From positions 1,387,207 to 1,451,206 of the forward strand of contig NZ_KE136354.1 of assembly GCF_000406945.1 (NCBI RefSeq): DNA of 64,000 bases, written 5' to 3'. A model generated the notes under the pieces. That model saw only the letters and a program-made list of their open reading frames with translations, was not told the DNA's origin and did not search any database. Both the position numbers and the translations under genes were made by a program. Shown in pieces: positions 15,205 through 24,778 of this stretch. This DNA comes from Enterococcus dispar ATCC 51266 (GTDB lineage: Bacteria > Bacillota > Bacilli > Lactobacillales > Enterococcaceae). Numbering within the stretch: the first letter of the stretch is position 1; each line of letters begins with the position of its first letter.

Positions 15205-16644
15205 ATGTCTGAACAACAAAAAAACGATTTTACCGAATGGTATTTGAAAACCATTCAACAAGCGGAATTAATGGCTTATTCTCCCGTCCGCGGCTCCATT
15301 ATTTTTCGTCCTGACGGCTTTGAGTTATGGGAACATATCCAAGAAGAATTTAATAAATTCTTGAAAACCCAAGAAATTCGCAATGCCTATTTTCCAATGT
15401 TAATTCCAAAAAGTTTCTTTATGAAAGAAGCGGATCATATTGAAGGCTTTGCACCTGAATTGCCTTGGGTAACAGAAGTTGGTGATGAAAAATTAGATGA
15501 GCCTTTGGCATTACGCCCTACTTCTGAAACTATGATCGGATCTGCTTTTTCAGATTGGATTAATTCCTATCGTGATCTTCCTTACGAAATTAACCAGTGG
15601 GCCAATGTCTTTCGTTGGGAGAAAAAAACACTGCCATTTTTACGTACTTCTGAGTTTTTATGGCAAGAAGGTCATACGGCTCATGCAAATGAAGCGGATG
15701 CTAGAGAACGGACGATGGGTATTTTGGATGAATATGCCCGTTTAGCGGAAGAATTTTTAGCTATTCCAGTGTACAAAGGCCAAAAAACCCCTTCTGAACG
15801 TTTTGCTGGTGCGATAGATACCTACTCCATTGAAGCTATGATGCAAGATGGAAAAGCTGTTCAGGCTGGAACGTCTCACTATTTAGGTACAAAATTTGCT
15901 GAAGCATTTGATATCACCTATTTAACCAAAGAAAACAAACATACCCATGTTCATACAACTTCTTGGGGTATGTCAACGCGTTTATTAGGCTCATTAATTA
16001 TGACGCATGGTGATGAAAAAGGTTTAGTCTTTCCACCAACTGTTGCGCCAACCCAAATCGTATTGATGCCAGTAGGACCTTGGAAGAAAAATCCAGCTAT
16101 TATGGAAAAACTAGATGAATTATTTGTTAACTTCAAACAAGCTGGCTACCGTGTACGACTTGACGATACCGATAATTCACCGGGCTACAAATTTAACGAG
16201 TGGGAACTAAAGGGCGCTTGTTTGCGAATTGAATGTGGTCCCCGCGATTTAGAGAATGGGCATGTGATGGTAAAAGTGCGGGATGTCGATGCCAAAGATA
16301 CGGTTAATTTTGCAGAATTAGACGCTTATGTTGCGGATCAATTGGCAATTATGCCAAAACGATTGCTTGAAAAAGCTCGGACACGCAATAAAGCCAATGA
16401 ACATTATGATATTAATACATTAGCCGAACTAAAAGAACACATTGAAAAATCCAATGCTGAAGGAAACGTACCTGGCTTTGTTTTAGTTGGTTGGGACGGT
16501 AGTGAAGAAACTGAAGCAAAAATCAAAGAAGAAACAGGTTTTACAACGCGCAATATTCCTTTTGAAGTTCCAATGGAAAAAGAATTTGATTTGGTTAGCG
16601 GCAAACCAGCCAAATATACATTATGGATTGCCCGCGCTTACTAA
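15205..16644 (+). CDS. proS: Prolyl-tRNA synthetase, archaeal/eukaryotic type
   Basis: A class II aminoacyl-tRNA synthetase of 479 residues that charges tRNA-Pro. It has LRPTSETMIG (proline-site TxE loop), motif 2 in VFRWEKKTLPFLRTSEFLWQ, EGHTAHA, and GTSHYLGTKFAEAF. The C-terminal anticodon-binding domain ends in the conserved WIARAY with terminal Tyr. At about 480 residues without an INS editing insertion it belongs to the archaeal/eukaryotic-like class, not the roughly 570-residue bacterial class usual in Enterococcus. The ATG follows TAGGAGG. A T-box directly upstream regulates it. Confidence 0.93.
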   Translation: MSEQQKNDFTEWYLKTIQQAELMAYSPVRGSIIFRPDGFELWEHIQEEFNKFLKTQEIRNAYFPMLIPKSFFMKEADHIEGFAPELPWVTEVGDEKLDEPLALRPTSETMIGSAFSDWINSYRDLPYEINQWANVFRWEKKTLPFLRTSEFLWQEGHTAHANEADARERTMGILDEYARLAEEFLAIPVYKGQKTPSERFAGAIDTYSIEAMMQDGKAVQAGTSHYLGTKFAEAFDITYLTKENKHTHVHTTSWGMSTRLLGSLIMTHGDEKGLVFPPTVAPTQIVLMPVGPWKKNPAIMEKLDELFVNFKQAGYRVRLDDTDNSPGYKFNEWELKGACLRIECGPRDLENGHVMVKVRDVDAKDTVNFAELDAYVADQLAIMPKRLLEKARTRNKANEHYDINTLAELKEHIEKSNAEGNVPGFVLVGWDGSEETEAKIKEETGFTTRNIPFEVPMEKEFDLVSGKPAKYTLWIARAY

Positions 16645-16673
16645 TTCGCTGGATATTAAAAAAATATCAAAAT

Positions 16674-16707
16674 AAAAAATCACGACCTTTGTGGCCGTGA
16701 TTTTTTT
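16674..16707. terminator. Terminator between proS and lplA
   Basis: A 14-bp stem with A and T runs; one A-C mismatch on the plus strand becomes G-U on the minus strand, so it favours lplA, but it lies correctly for both convergent genes. Confidence 0.85.
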
Positions 16708-16708
16708 A

Positions 16709-17713
16709 CTAATACAGTAGCTCTAAAAATTCTGCTTGGGTAATATTACCAAAATATTTTTTAACGTCAATTTTTTCTACTGTTTCTTTTAAGGCTGCTT
16801 TTTCATATTTGACACCTGATAGAGCTTGTTCTACATCGTGAATATCGCCTAAACCAAAGAAATCGCCATAAATTTTAGCGGCTGTGATCATACCTTTTTG
16901 GACATTTAATCGTACCTCAATTGAGCCAATCGCAAAGCGTTTGCGCCGTTGCAAATCAAATTCAGGCGAACGACCGTAATTCCAGTCCCAATTCCGATAA
17001 TAATCTCTTGAAATTTGGTTGATTTTTTCCCAATCACTATCCGTTAGTTGATAGGTTTTAACATCTTTTACATCAGATACGCCAAAGATTTTTAATAAGA
17101 TTTCTTCACGGAAATCTTTTGTCGTCATGTCTTGTTTATCTGCAGGTAAGAATGGTTTAACGTTTGTGACACGGGAACGAATGGATTTAATTCCCTTTGA
17201 TTCAATTTTATCTTTTCTTACCTTTAACGCATTCACAACTTCATTAATGTCGCTGTCAAACATAATCGTGCCATGGGCAAACATTCTGCCATTCGTAGCA
17301 TACATAGCGTTACCAGAAAATTTTTGATCATCAATTACTAAATCGTTACGCCCTTTTAGTTGTGCACCTTTAACACCCATTTCTTGTAAAGCAGCCACAA
17401 TGGGTTTGGTTAATTTTTCAAAGTCTCGGAAAGAATCACCGTCATCAGGCATAATGAAACTGAAATTTAAGTTACCTAAATCATGATAAACAGCCCCGCC
17501 ACCACTCAATCGACGCACCACATGAATGCCATGTTCATCTACATATTCTTGATTAATTTCTTCAATAGTATTTTGGTTACGCCCAATAATAATTGATGGC
17601 TCATTAATATAAAACAACAAAATTGGTTCAGTTAAGGGATAATCTTGAACCAAAAAATGTTCAATTGCTAAATTTATTCTTGGGTCATTGTTTTCATTTG
17701 GTACAAAAATCAC
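16709..17713 (-). CDS. lplA: Lipoate-protein ligase A
   Basis: A 334-residue ligase that activates lipoate with ATP and attaches it to lipoyl domains of 2-oxoacid dehydrogenases or GcvH. Family motifs are RRLSGGGAVYHDLGNLNFSF (lipoate-binding RRxSGGGxVxHDxGN) and LKGRNDLVIDDQKFSGNA with the catalytic lysine. The C-terminal accessory domain of bacterial LplA is present. It follows the metallo-hydrolase gene by 52 bases, the same pairing as yhfI-lplJ in Bacillus, so the two are probably co-transcribed. Confidence 0.95.
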   Translation of the reverse strand: MIFVPNENNDPRINLAIEHFLVQDYPLTEPILLFYINEPSIIIGRNQNTIEEINQEYVDEHGIHVVRRLSGGGAVYHDLGNLNFSFIMPDDGDSFRDFEKLTKPIVAALQEMGVKGAQLKGRNDLVIDDQKFSGNAMYATNGRMFAHGTIMFDSDINEVVNALKVRKDKIESKGIKSIRSRVTNVKPFLPADKQDMTTKDFREEILLKIFGVSDVKDVKTYQLTDSDWEKINQISRDYYRNWDWNYGRSPEFDLQRRKRFAIGSIEVRLNVQKGMITAAKIYGDFFGLGDIHDVEQALSGVKYEKAALKETVEKIDVKKYFGNITQAEFLELLY

Positions 17714-17765
17714 AGTACATCCTCCTATTCATCGGCAACACATTTTCTTTAACTACGCTTCATCC

Positions 17766-18500
17766 TTAAAGCAAAAATTCTTTCCCAACCGCTGCTAATT
17801 CAACTGGTACACTACCTGCTGCATCCTGGGCTTGCTTTTGTAACAGTTGCAAATCACCGAATTGCGGTAAATGAGTCAAAACAAGTTTCTTAACAGTAGC
17901 ATTTTTCGCAAAGCTACCAGACTCTTGCGCTGTAAAATGTGCCTTGTGGTGTTCGTGACCATTAAATAGATACGTATCTGCTAAAAAGAGATCCGCATCT
18001 TTGGCAAATTCATTGAAATCAGCTAAATAGCCCGAGTCTCCAGTAAATACAAATATTTTACCTGTATCATTTTCCACAAAGCGCATTGCATAACAAGTAA
18101 CAGGATGAATCGTCTTCATAAATGTAACAGAAAACGGTCCCAAATCCAACTGTTTTGATTCATAATAAGGACGTCCTTCACTCACATCTGTCATGGTTAA
18201 ATCGTTAAAATGAAATTCATCTAAAGTATGCCCATAGATTGGTAAAATTTTTTTATTTTTGGCCGGGAAAAGTTGAAAATAATATTGTAAAACACCTAAA
18301 TCGGCAATATGATCATGATGATAGTGAGAAATTATGACGGCATCAAGGTCAAGTGGATCCAATCTTTTTTCCAATTCTACTAAAGTTGTACTCCCACAAT
18401 CGAGTAATAAATTAAAATCACCGGACTGTAATAAGTAGCCAGTTGTTCCTTGTCCTTTATAAGGGTAGGCCCCTAGGCACCCTAATACGGTTAATTTCAT
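17766..18500 (-). CDS. MBL-fold metallo-hydrolase (YhfI/RNase Z-like)
   Basis: A 244-residue metallo-beta-lactamase-fold hydrolase. The zinc motif HxHxDH is SHYHHDHIADLG, with further ligands in TIHPVTCYAMRF, FTGDSGYLADF and the C-terminal LTHLPQF. It resembles the YhfI branch near RNase Z and phosphodiesterases; the substrate is unknown. The ATG at 18500 has AAAGGTG upstream, so 17 residues of a longer frame are dropped. The link with lplA is conserved in Firmicutes, but no shared function is established. Confidence 0.85.
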   Translation of the reverse strand: MKLTVLGCLGAYPYKGQGTTGYLLQSGDFNLLLDCGSTTLVELEKRLDPLDLDAVIISHYHHDHIADLGVLQYYFQLFPAKNKKILPIYGHTLDEFHFNDLTMTDVSEGRPYYESKQLDLGPFSVTFMKTIHPVTCYAMRFVENDTGKIFVFTGDSGYLADFNEFAKDADLFLADTYLFNGHEHHKAHFTAQESGSFAKNATVKKLVLTHLPQFGDLQLLQKQAQDAAGSVPVELAAVGKEFLL

Positions 18501-18611
18501 TTTGTTCACACCTTTCTTTTCTTTTATGCTAGCACAATTTTTTCTTTTCACGAAACAATTACTTTAATCAAAACCTTTGCAAAAATTTTTGAATTACAAC
18601 TTTTTAAGTAG

Positions 18612-18652
18612 ATAAAAAGGCTTCACCAATTTTTATCGGCAAGCCTTTTTAT
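18612..18652 (-). terminator. Terminator of pepA
   Basis: A 12-bp stem (18612-18623 with 18641-18652) ending in T-runs on both strands, 64 bases after the pepA stop codon. Confidence 0.8.
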
Positions 18653-18715
18653 AATTTTATGCTGAAATGAATCCGTTCACCCATTTCCCACTAGCTGGTT
18701 GCAATCACGACAGAA

Positions 18716-19798
18716 TTAATAACTGCGAATAGTTTTGACTGCTTCATCGTCTAAACGACGGACAACCTCTGTCACTAATTTAACAGTATTTAAATAATCA
18801 TCTTCATGAATAATCGAAGTATGGGAGTGGAGGTAGCGTACCGGTACCGTAATGGCTAACGATGGCACACCGTCGCGGGTTAAATGCATTTGTCCAGCAT
18901 CTGTCCCCCCACCAGTAATAACAGTGTATTGGAACGGAATTTCCAATTCTTCTGCTACATCAACGACAAAGTTCAATAATTTCTTATGCGGTACCATCGA
19001 AGCATCAAAAATTAAGACTTGTGGACCTGCTCCTAATTTGGAATCTGCTTCTTTTGGTGTCATTCCCGGTGTATCTCCTGCAGTACCAGTATCTAACGCA
19101 ATGGCAATATCTGGATTAACTAAATGCGTACTCGTTCTAGCCCCTCTTAAGCCAACTTCTTCCATCACATCACTACCAGCAAAAAGACAATTAGGATGGC
19201 CTTCTTGGGCAAGATTTTCTAAAACGCGTAACGAAACAGCTGTTCCCACTCGATTATCCCAAGCTTTAGCTAATAAAAATTTACCACCGTTTAATCGTTC
19301 ATACTCAATATAAGGGGTAATCATATCACTAGGACGAATTCCCCAACTTTTTGCTTCTTCAAGGCTAGTCGCACCAATGTCAATAAACATATCTTTAATT
19401 TCATAAGGCTGTTTTCTCGCTTCAGGTGTTAAAACATGCGGGGGTTTACAACCAATTACACCACGAATTAATTTTCCAGCTTGTGTTTTAATTTCAACTT
19501 GTTGGGCTAACATAACTTGACTCCACCAGCCCCCTAGAGTTTGAAATTCAATAAAGCCTTGGTCGGTGATTTTTGTCACCATAAAACCGACTTCATCCAT
19601 ATGACCAGAAATAAAAATTTTAGGGCCACCACCTTCACCAACGTGTTTTGCGATAACACTACCTAAGCCGTCAAAAGAAATATCTTCAGCAAAAGGTGCC
19701 GTGTATTTTTTAAAAACTTCGCGAACTTCATCTTCATTACCAGGAACCCCTCTTGCTGAGGTTAGTTCAATTAGTAACTGCTCTTCACTTTTATCCAT
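18716..19798 (-). CDS. pepA: Glutamyl aminopeptidase, M42 family
   Basis: A 360-residue cytosolic M42 metallo-aminopeptidase that removes N-terminal acidic residues, forming large oligomeric shells. Metal ligands are visible in SGHMDEVGF, KAWDNRVG, DVMEEVGLRGA (with the catalytic Glu), IALDTG and YLHSHTSI. The length fits PepA of lactic acid bacteria. It is preceded by its own region and ends at a strong terminator, so it is monocistronic. Confidence 0.95.
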   Translation of the reverse strand: MDKSEEQLLIELTSARGVPGNEDEVREVFKKYTAPFAEDISFDGLGSVIAKHVGEGGGPKIFISGHMDEVGFMVTKITDQGFIEFQTLGGWWSQVMLAQQVEIKTQAGKLIRGVIGCKPPHVLTPEARKQPYEIKDMFIDIGATSLEEAKSWGIRPSDMITPYIEYERLNGGKFLLAKAWDNRVGTAVSLRVLENLAQEGHPNCLFAGSDVMEEVGLRGARTSTHLVNPDIAIALDTGTAGDTPGMTPKEADSKLGAGPQVLIFDASMVPHKKLLNFVVDVAEELEIPFQYTVITGGGTDAGQMHLTRDGVPSLAITVPVRYLHSHTSIIHEDDYLNTVKLVTEVVRRLDDEAVKTIRSY

Positions 19799-19857
19799 CT
19801 ACATTGCCACTCCTAGCATTATTTATTACGCTTTTGATTATAACATGAGGCATTATA

Positions 19858-19893
19858 AAAAACAGTAGCACGGCCGTAACCGAACTACTGTTT
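19858..19893 (-). terminator. Probable terminator of the dlt operon
   Basis: AAACAGTAG with CTACTGTTT plus an inner CGG/CCG pair, then TTTTTT on the minus strand. It lies about 180 bases after the dltD stop. I see nothing else definite in 19894-20073. Confidence 0.65.
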
Positions 19894-20073
19894 CAATCAT
19901 AGACAAAAAGATTGCATCATCTCATAAGCCCTAAATCCGATATACTAAGGGTGTTGTCTAGTTTCACAAAGGAATACTCCGCAATATTAAGTCAAAATTT
20001 TGAGAAATTGAAGAGCAATCGCTCAAGAATTTGCCTTATTTCTTAACAGCCAAGCAAATCCATTTAGATTTTA

Positions 20074-21333
20074 TTATTTAATAGTTGCTGGATTTTGATT
20101 TTGCCAATCACTTGAATAAAAATAATTATTTAAATGATAAGTTGGGCTTGGTGTGGCATTTTCCAAAAATGGTTGAATGTATTGATCTGCGGCTAACCAC
20201 CCGCGCCAACCTAAATGAATGGTATCGGTCATGAAATATGGTTCATGATCTTTCGTGGTAAAATCAGCAATTTGGTTAAACCCTTGAGAACGCAGCTGAT
20301 AAGTAATCTTTTTGCTAAAGTCTTGTAACATATTTTGAGATAAACCGGTGTACTCACTCCATTTACCATTAATCGGTGGAATAATAAAGAGTGCTTGCGC
20401 ATTTTCTTTAGCCAATTGATCTAAGACTAATTGAAAATCGGAAAATTCTTTGGAATAACGGTAGTCCCATTTGGCTTGGGAATCATTAAATTTAGCCAAC
20501 CGGGGTTTAATTCGATGACTGTAAAACTTATTTTCAATGGCAAAAGAATTGTTTGAAGTCGCCTTTTGGCCAATTCTTTTTGCTAATTCATCTAATTGTC
20601 GCGCATTGTAATCTGCCGGTAATTTTTTTGCTTGGTCTTCAATTTGACCATTTTTAGATAACAAGCCAATTTCACTAAAAAGTTCATCTTCACGATTCAA
20701 CATGTTGATGTGAAATTTGGCAACATCCACCTGCTTAGCCGTTGGTAATTTTCCTTGAGCAATTTCTTTTAGCATCAAACGCAACGTTTCATCATGATTG
20801 ACTTTTCCATACGCTAATAATCGCGTCGCTAAATATTTATCAGTTTCAGATACTTGATCTAATTTAATAGCCCAAGTATAGGTTTGTAATTCAGAAAAAT
20901 AAGCGTCAAAATAGGCTCTTTTAATTCCGCCTTTGACAAACCACTGGGGTGAAATGATAAAGACAACCTTTTTATCTTTTAAATCACTGCCAAAAGACTG
21001 CATCATCATATATTGTGTTAGAGATTGTGTGCCAGGAGCGCCAAGTAAAAACGGTGTATAGTTGCGATTATACTTTTGCGCTAAAACAGAAGGATGAAAA
21101 GGGCTGATCCGACTTAATTCAGAAGAACCAAAAAATGGAACGTATTCTCCCGACTTCACCGCTTCATTTTTAATCGAGTTTCCCCGTAAAATATTTCCCG
21201 ACATCGAACTGCTAGCTTGGGCCCATAGGTCTTTATTTTCATCATTAATTTTAAATGGTGAAAAGAAAAACAGCGCCAGCAGGACCGTAGCTGCTATTAG
21301 CGGCCCAAAGATAGCAAGAAGCTTTTTTTTCAT
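20074..21333 (-). CDS. dltD: D-alanyl-lipoteichoic acid biosynthesis protein DltD
   Basis: DltD is an extracytoplasmic, membrane-anchored serine hydrolase-like protein that transfers D-alanine to teichoic acid. In 419 residues it has an N-terminal anchor (KKLLAIFGPLIAATVLLALF) and the catalytic Ser region VPFFGSSELSRISPFHPS. The Asp/His pair is in MTDTIHLGWRGW near the C-terminus. It is the last gene of dltXABCD. The dltC stop TAG overlaps a GTG, but the following ATG has better spacing from AAAGGGAA. Confidence 0.95.
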   Translation of the reverse strand: MKKKLLAIFGPLIAATVLLALFFFSPFKINDENKDLWAQASSSMSGNILRGNSIKNEAVKSGEYVPFFGSSELSRISPFHPSVLAQKYNRNYTPFLLGAPGTQSLTQYMMMQSFGSDLKDKKVVFIISPQWFVKGGIKRAYFDAYFSELQTYTWAIKLDQVSETDKYLATRLLAYGKVNHDETLRLMLKEIAQGKLPTAKQVDVAKFHINMLNREDELFSEIGLLSKNGQIEDQAKKLPADYNARQLDELAKRIGQKATSNNSFAIENKFYSHRIKPRLAKFNDSQAKWDYRYSKEFSDFQLVLDQLAKENAQALFIIPPINGKWSEYTGLSQNMLQDFSKKITYQLRSQGFNQIADFTTKDHEPYFMTDTIHLGWRGWLAADQYIQPFLENATPSPTYHLNNYFYSSDWQNQNPATIK

Positions 21334-21335
21334 CA

Positions 21336-21572
21336 CTAGTTCCCTTTTAATTCAGAAACTTTAGCAATAATTTTATTGGGTGTATCCCATTCTTCACGGT
21401 CAAATTCTGAAACGGGCACTTGAACATCTAATTGTCCTTCTAATTCCACTAATAATTGAACAGTTGCCATTGAATCCATCAAGCCTTCATCAAATAAGTT
21501 AACATCCAAATTTTGTTTGACTTCATCAGTCCCGGTGATTTCTTCTAAAATATCTAATACTGTGTCTTTCAT
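21336..21572 (-). CDS. dltC: D-alanyl carrier protein
   Basis: A 78-residue carrier protein that bears D-alanine on a 4'-phosphopantetheine arm. The attachment site is Ser34 in LMDSMATVQ. Usual family length. It lies between dltB and dltD with very short spacing. Confidence 0.97.
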   Translation of the reverse strand: MKDTVLDILEEITGTDEVKQNLDVNLFDEGLMDSMATVQLLVELEGQLDVQVPVSEFDREEWDTPNKIIAKVSELKGN

Positions 21573-21588
21573 TGTTCATTCTCCTCTT

Positions 21589-22785
21589 TTAAATTAATTT
21601 ATCTAAAATTCCTGAAAAAATCATAAAACTAAAACATACTGCCTGAAAGTTTAAAAAGATGGCCAATGCATGCGTAAACTTATTGGAGGGCAAATTTTTA
21701 TGTTTTTTCTTATAACGCAACCACGCATCAGTTAAACAAATCAGCAAGGCATGGTATAGGCCATAAACAATATAATACCAAGCTAAACCGTGCCAAACCC
21801 CCATAATCAAAAAGAGGGCAAAATAACCAACATTGGAAGCCACGATTCGGCTTTTAAAAACTTTCTTTTTTAACAAGGTAAACATTAAGCGCATATAAAT
21901 GTAATCACGGAACCAAAAAGATAATGTCATGTGCCAACGATTCCAAAATTCTTTAATATTCCAAGCTAAAAATGGTTTATTAAAGTTCATTGGGGTTTCA
22001 TAGCCTAATATATTACTGGTTCCCACTGCAAATAAACTGTATCCGGCAAAGTCAAAGAACAAATACATACTATAAACATACATATAGCCAACTAATGCCC
22101 AAGAGAGGCCGCCATTAATAATGGTGGCACGCTCAACTGGTGGTAATAAAACTGAACCAAAATAATATCCAATAATAAACTTGTATAAAAAGCCGATAAA
22201 GATACGATGAATCCCAGTACCTAGTAAATCAACGTATTTTTCTGGGGTTGGCGGATTATCAAAGTCCTTATCAAAACGTCGAAAGCGATCAATTGGACCT
22301 GAAGAAATGGTTGGAAAAAACAAGAGAAATTGAATGTAATGCCAAAATTTATAGGATTTAATCATCCCATCTCGCGTTTCCATAATCATTTGAACCGATT
22401 TAAAGGTTAAATAAGAAATACCCAAAAAACCTAAAATGGAACTATGACCGCCATTAAAGAAAGGAACTACTTTTGTAATTGCCAAAGGTAAAATTGCTAA
22501 AACGACAGCGCCGTAAAAAATACTGCTACTATTTTTTTGCTGGCGATATGAAAAGTACGCATAAACTAATAGCGTCTGCCAAAGGACATAAAGAATTAAC
22601 GCTACTCCTTGATGCCAACTGGCACCACCAAAACTGACGTATAAGAAAAACAAAGTCACCAAACTTTGGTACCACGCAGGTCGCTTACCGGCAATCAACA
22701 TACTTAAAATTAACGGAATAAACGCAATCAATAGTAATAAAAAGTATTTGGGATCTGCATAAGGAATACTATGAGGAAATGCCAT
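21589..22785 (-). CDS. dltB: MBOAT-family D-alanyl transferase DltB
   Basis: A 398-residue polytopic membrane O-acyltransferase that passes D-alanine from DltC across the membrane. It has about eleven spans, with FFPTISSGPIDRF, the FWNRWHMTLSFWFRDYIYMRL core typical of MBOATs, and the invariant His in VWHGLAWYY. Its ATG overlaps the dltA stop codon (TAATG), indicating translational coupling. Confidence 0.97.
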   Translation of the reverse strand: MAFPHSIPYADPKYFLLLLIAFIPLILSMLIAGKRPAWYQSLVTLFFLYVSFGGASWHQGVALILYVLWQTLLVYAYFSYRQQKNSSSIFYGAVVLAILPLAITKVVPFFNGGHSSILGFLGISYLTFKSVQMIMETRDGMIKSYKFWHYIQFLLFFPTISSGPIDRFRRFDKDFDNPPTPEKYVDLLGTGIHRIFIGFLYKFIIGYYFGSVLLPPVERATIINGGLSWALVGYMYVYSMYLFFDFAGYSLFAVGTSNILGYETPMNFNKPFLAWNIKEFWNRWHMTLSFWFRDYIYMRLMFTLLKKKVFKSRIVASNVGYFALFLIMGVWHGLAWYYIVYGLYHALLICLTDAWLRYKKKHKNLPSNKFTHALAIFLNFQAVCFSFMIFSGILDKLI

Positions 22786-24296
22786 TAGCTATTCACCTCA
22801 TTTATCAGACCCTTACGATCAATTTTGCCATTTGCTGTCCGTGGTAGTTGCTCAACATAAACGAAGCGTTGGGGAATCATGTAATCCATAACGCCTTCTG
22901 CTAATTCTGCTTTAATTGCTTTTGTTAATTGAAATTCCTTGGCAAAATCATTTTCATTCGCAACCACAAAGGCCACTAATTGTTGCACTTTATGATCTTG
23001 ATATTTTGGTACCACAGTTGCTTGTTTTACAAAAGAAACTTGATTTAAATGATGATCAACATCCTCTAATTCAATCCGGTAACCATGTAACTTCACTTGA
23101 AAGTCCATTCGTCCTTCATACCGCAATAAGCCATCTGCTGGCAAACTTCCAGCATCGCCTGTACGATATGCCCATTTATCATCTAACCAAAAGAATGCTT
23201 GCGCAGTCTTTTCTGGGTTGTTTAAGTAGCCTTTTGAGACGCTAGGACCTGAAATAACAATCTCTCCCACCTCGCCAGCAGTAAGGACATTATCTTCATC
23301 CATGATTGTAACTGTTGTATCTTCTTTTACATAGCCAATCGGTAAACGATCGACTTGCGCTAATAATGCCGGTGTAATTTCCACACCAGAAATCGCTACT
23401 GTTGCTTCAGTTGGACCATAAGTATTATAAATATGAGCTTCAGGAAAACGTTCCAATAAACTTTGCGCCGTTTTTTTGGTTAACTCTTCGCCACAAAAGA
23501 TAAACGTTGTTAAACTCGGAATATTTTGTGTATTAAATTCTTTTTCCATTAAACAAATGTCCATAAAAGAGGGAGTAGAAACCCAAACTTCTAATGCTAA
23601 TTGCGGTAGTGTTGCAAATAACGTTTTAAAATCGTTAATAATTTCTTTTTTCATTGGAACCAACGAACCACCAGAACATAATGCTGGATAGACATCAAAA
23701 ACCGATAAATCAAAAGAGTACGGTGCTTGTGATAAAAACCGACTATTTTCTGGCAAAACAAAATCTGTTAGCGTCCAATTTACAAAGGATAATAAGTTAG
23801 CATGACTAATTTGTACACCCTTTGGTACACCAGTTGTCCCAGAAGTAAAAATTAAATAGTAATTTTCATCCTCCCTTACACTTTCAAATGTTGGTAAAGT
23901 CCTTTTTCCCTCAAAAATTGTGTTTAGCGCAGTTGGCGTTAAAATTTCACAATTTGCAGCAATTTCAGGCCATGGTTCCACACTAATAACTAAAGCGGGC
24001 TGTGCAACTTTCAAAATTAACTCGACGCGTTCATTTGGTGTATTGGCTTCAATTGGGATATAGGCATGACCCGATTTGCTTGCCCCTAAAAAAGCGGCTA
24101 ACATTTCAAATTCTAAATCCCCATACACTACAATTGGTTTGCGCCCTGATAATTTTTCACTTAAAAAAGCGGCAAGTTGATCTGACCAATCTTTTAACTG
24201 ACCATAGGTATATTCTTTTTCATCGATGTAAGCAATACGATTGGGTTCAGTTATTCCCCAAGACTCAATTTGTTCAATAATATTTGTTACAGTCAT
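22785..24296 (-). CDS. dltA: D-alanine--poly(phosphoribitol) ligase subunit 1 (D-alanine:DltC ligase)
   Basis: An adenylating enzyme of 503 residues that activates D-alanine and loads it onto DltC. The P-loop is YLIFTSGTTGVPKGVQISH, followed by YNTYGPTEATVA, YRTGDAGSL and the C-terminal catalytic Lys in RTANGKIDRKGL. The ATG at 24296 was chosen because GAGGTGAG lies at proper distance; a GTG two codons earlier overlaps that site. Confidence 0.97.
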   Translation of the reverse strand: MTVTNIIEQIESWGITEPNRIAYIDEKEYTYGQLKDWSDQLAAFLSEKLSGRKPIVVYGDLEFEMLAAFLGASKSGHAYIPIEANTPNERVELILKVAQPALVISVEPWPEIAANCEILTPTALNTIFEGKRTLPTFESVREDENYYLIFTSGTTGVPKGVQISHANLLSFVNWTLTDFVLPENSRFLSQAPYSFDLSVFDVYPALCSGGSLVPMKKEIINDFKTLFATLPQLALEVWVSTPSFMDICLMEKEFNTQNIPSLTTFIFCGEELTKKTAQSLLERFPEAHIYNTYGPTEATVAISGVEITPALLAQVDRLPIGYVKEDTTVTIMDEDNVLTAGEVGEIVISGPSVSKGYLNNPEKTAQAFFWLDDKWAYRTGDAGSLPADGLLRYEGRMDFQVKLHGYRIELEDVDHHLNQVSFVKQATVVPKYQDHKVQQLVAFVVANENDFAKEFQLTKAIKAELAEGVMDYMIPQRFVYVEQLPRTANGKIDRKGLINEVNS

Positions 24297-24309
24297 CTGC
24301 ACTCACCTC

Positions 24310-24459
24310 TTAAAATTCGTTGTAAATAAATGTGCCGCCTTGAATATTTTTGTAATGATACAAATAAATCAAAATAAGCAGGACACAGAAGTAAAAGAGC
24401 GTTTTTCCAATAAATGTTAACCAGTAATGGGTACTTTCTTTATGCAACCAATTTTTCAT
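24310..24459 (-). CDS. dltX: DltX, small membrane protein of the dlt operon
   Basis: A 49-residue single-span protein at the head of the operon, 13 bases before dltA. It starts MKNWLHKESTHYW, has a span (about 15-34, FIGKTLFYFCVLLILIYLYH) and ends GGTFIYNEF. The C-terminal FIYNEF is the conserved DltX signature; it binds into the DltB complex and is needed for D-alanylation. GGAGAG precedes the ATG. I found no convincing promoter upstream in 24460-24690. Confidence 0.92.
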   Translation of the reverse strand: MKNWLHKESTHYWLTFIGKTLFYFCVLLILIYLYHYKNIQGGTFIYNEF

Positions 24460-24692
24460 TCTCACTCTCTCCTTTTCAGCCTCAGTATAAATGACTTATT
24501 TAGAATAAAACATTTTTTTGACTTACACCAAAAACGACAATCTAACACTTTCGTCACTTAAGGGCTTTCAATTTCAAAAGCTGAACTATACTTAAATGCT
24601 GAGAAATAAGAGCCTTACTAAGTAATGAAATTTTCCTCAATTAGAACTTATGGTAAAAGCAACGGAATTCTAAGATAAAATGCAATTTGGAT

Positions 24693-24765
24693 AAAAAAAG
24701 ACAACCCAAAAAAAATTCTTTAAAAGCATAAAGCTCAAAAAATTTTATTTTATAGGTTGTCTTTT
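24693..24765 (-). terminator. Terminator of the bceAB-type operon
   Basis: AAAAGACAACC (24696-24706) pairs with GGTTGTCTTTT (24755-24765) around a 48-base AT-rich loop, followed by seven T residues on the minus strand. It begins 14 bases after the permease stop. Confidence 0.65.
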
Positions 24766-24778
24766 AAAATAAGAGTGC

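Noticed and set aside
18852-19313. A 153-codon plus-strand open frame opposite pepA
   Set aside because: It is antisense to a highly conserved peptidase gene and reads as low-complexity Ser/Thr/Pro-rich sequence with no start signal.
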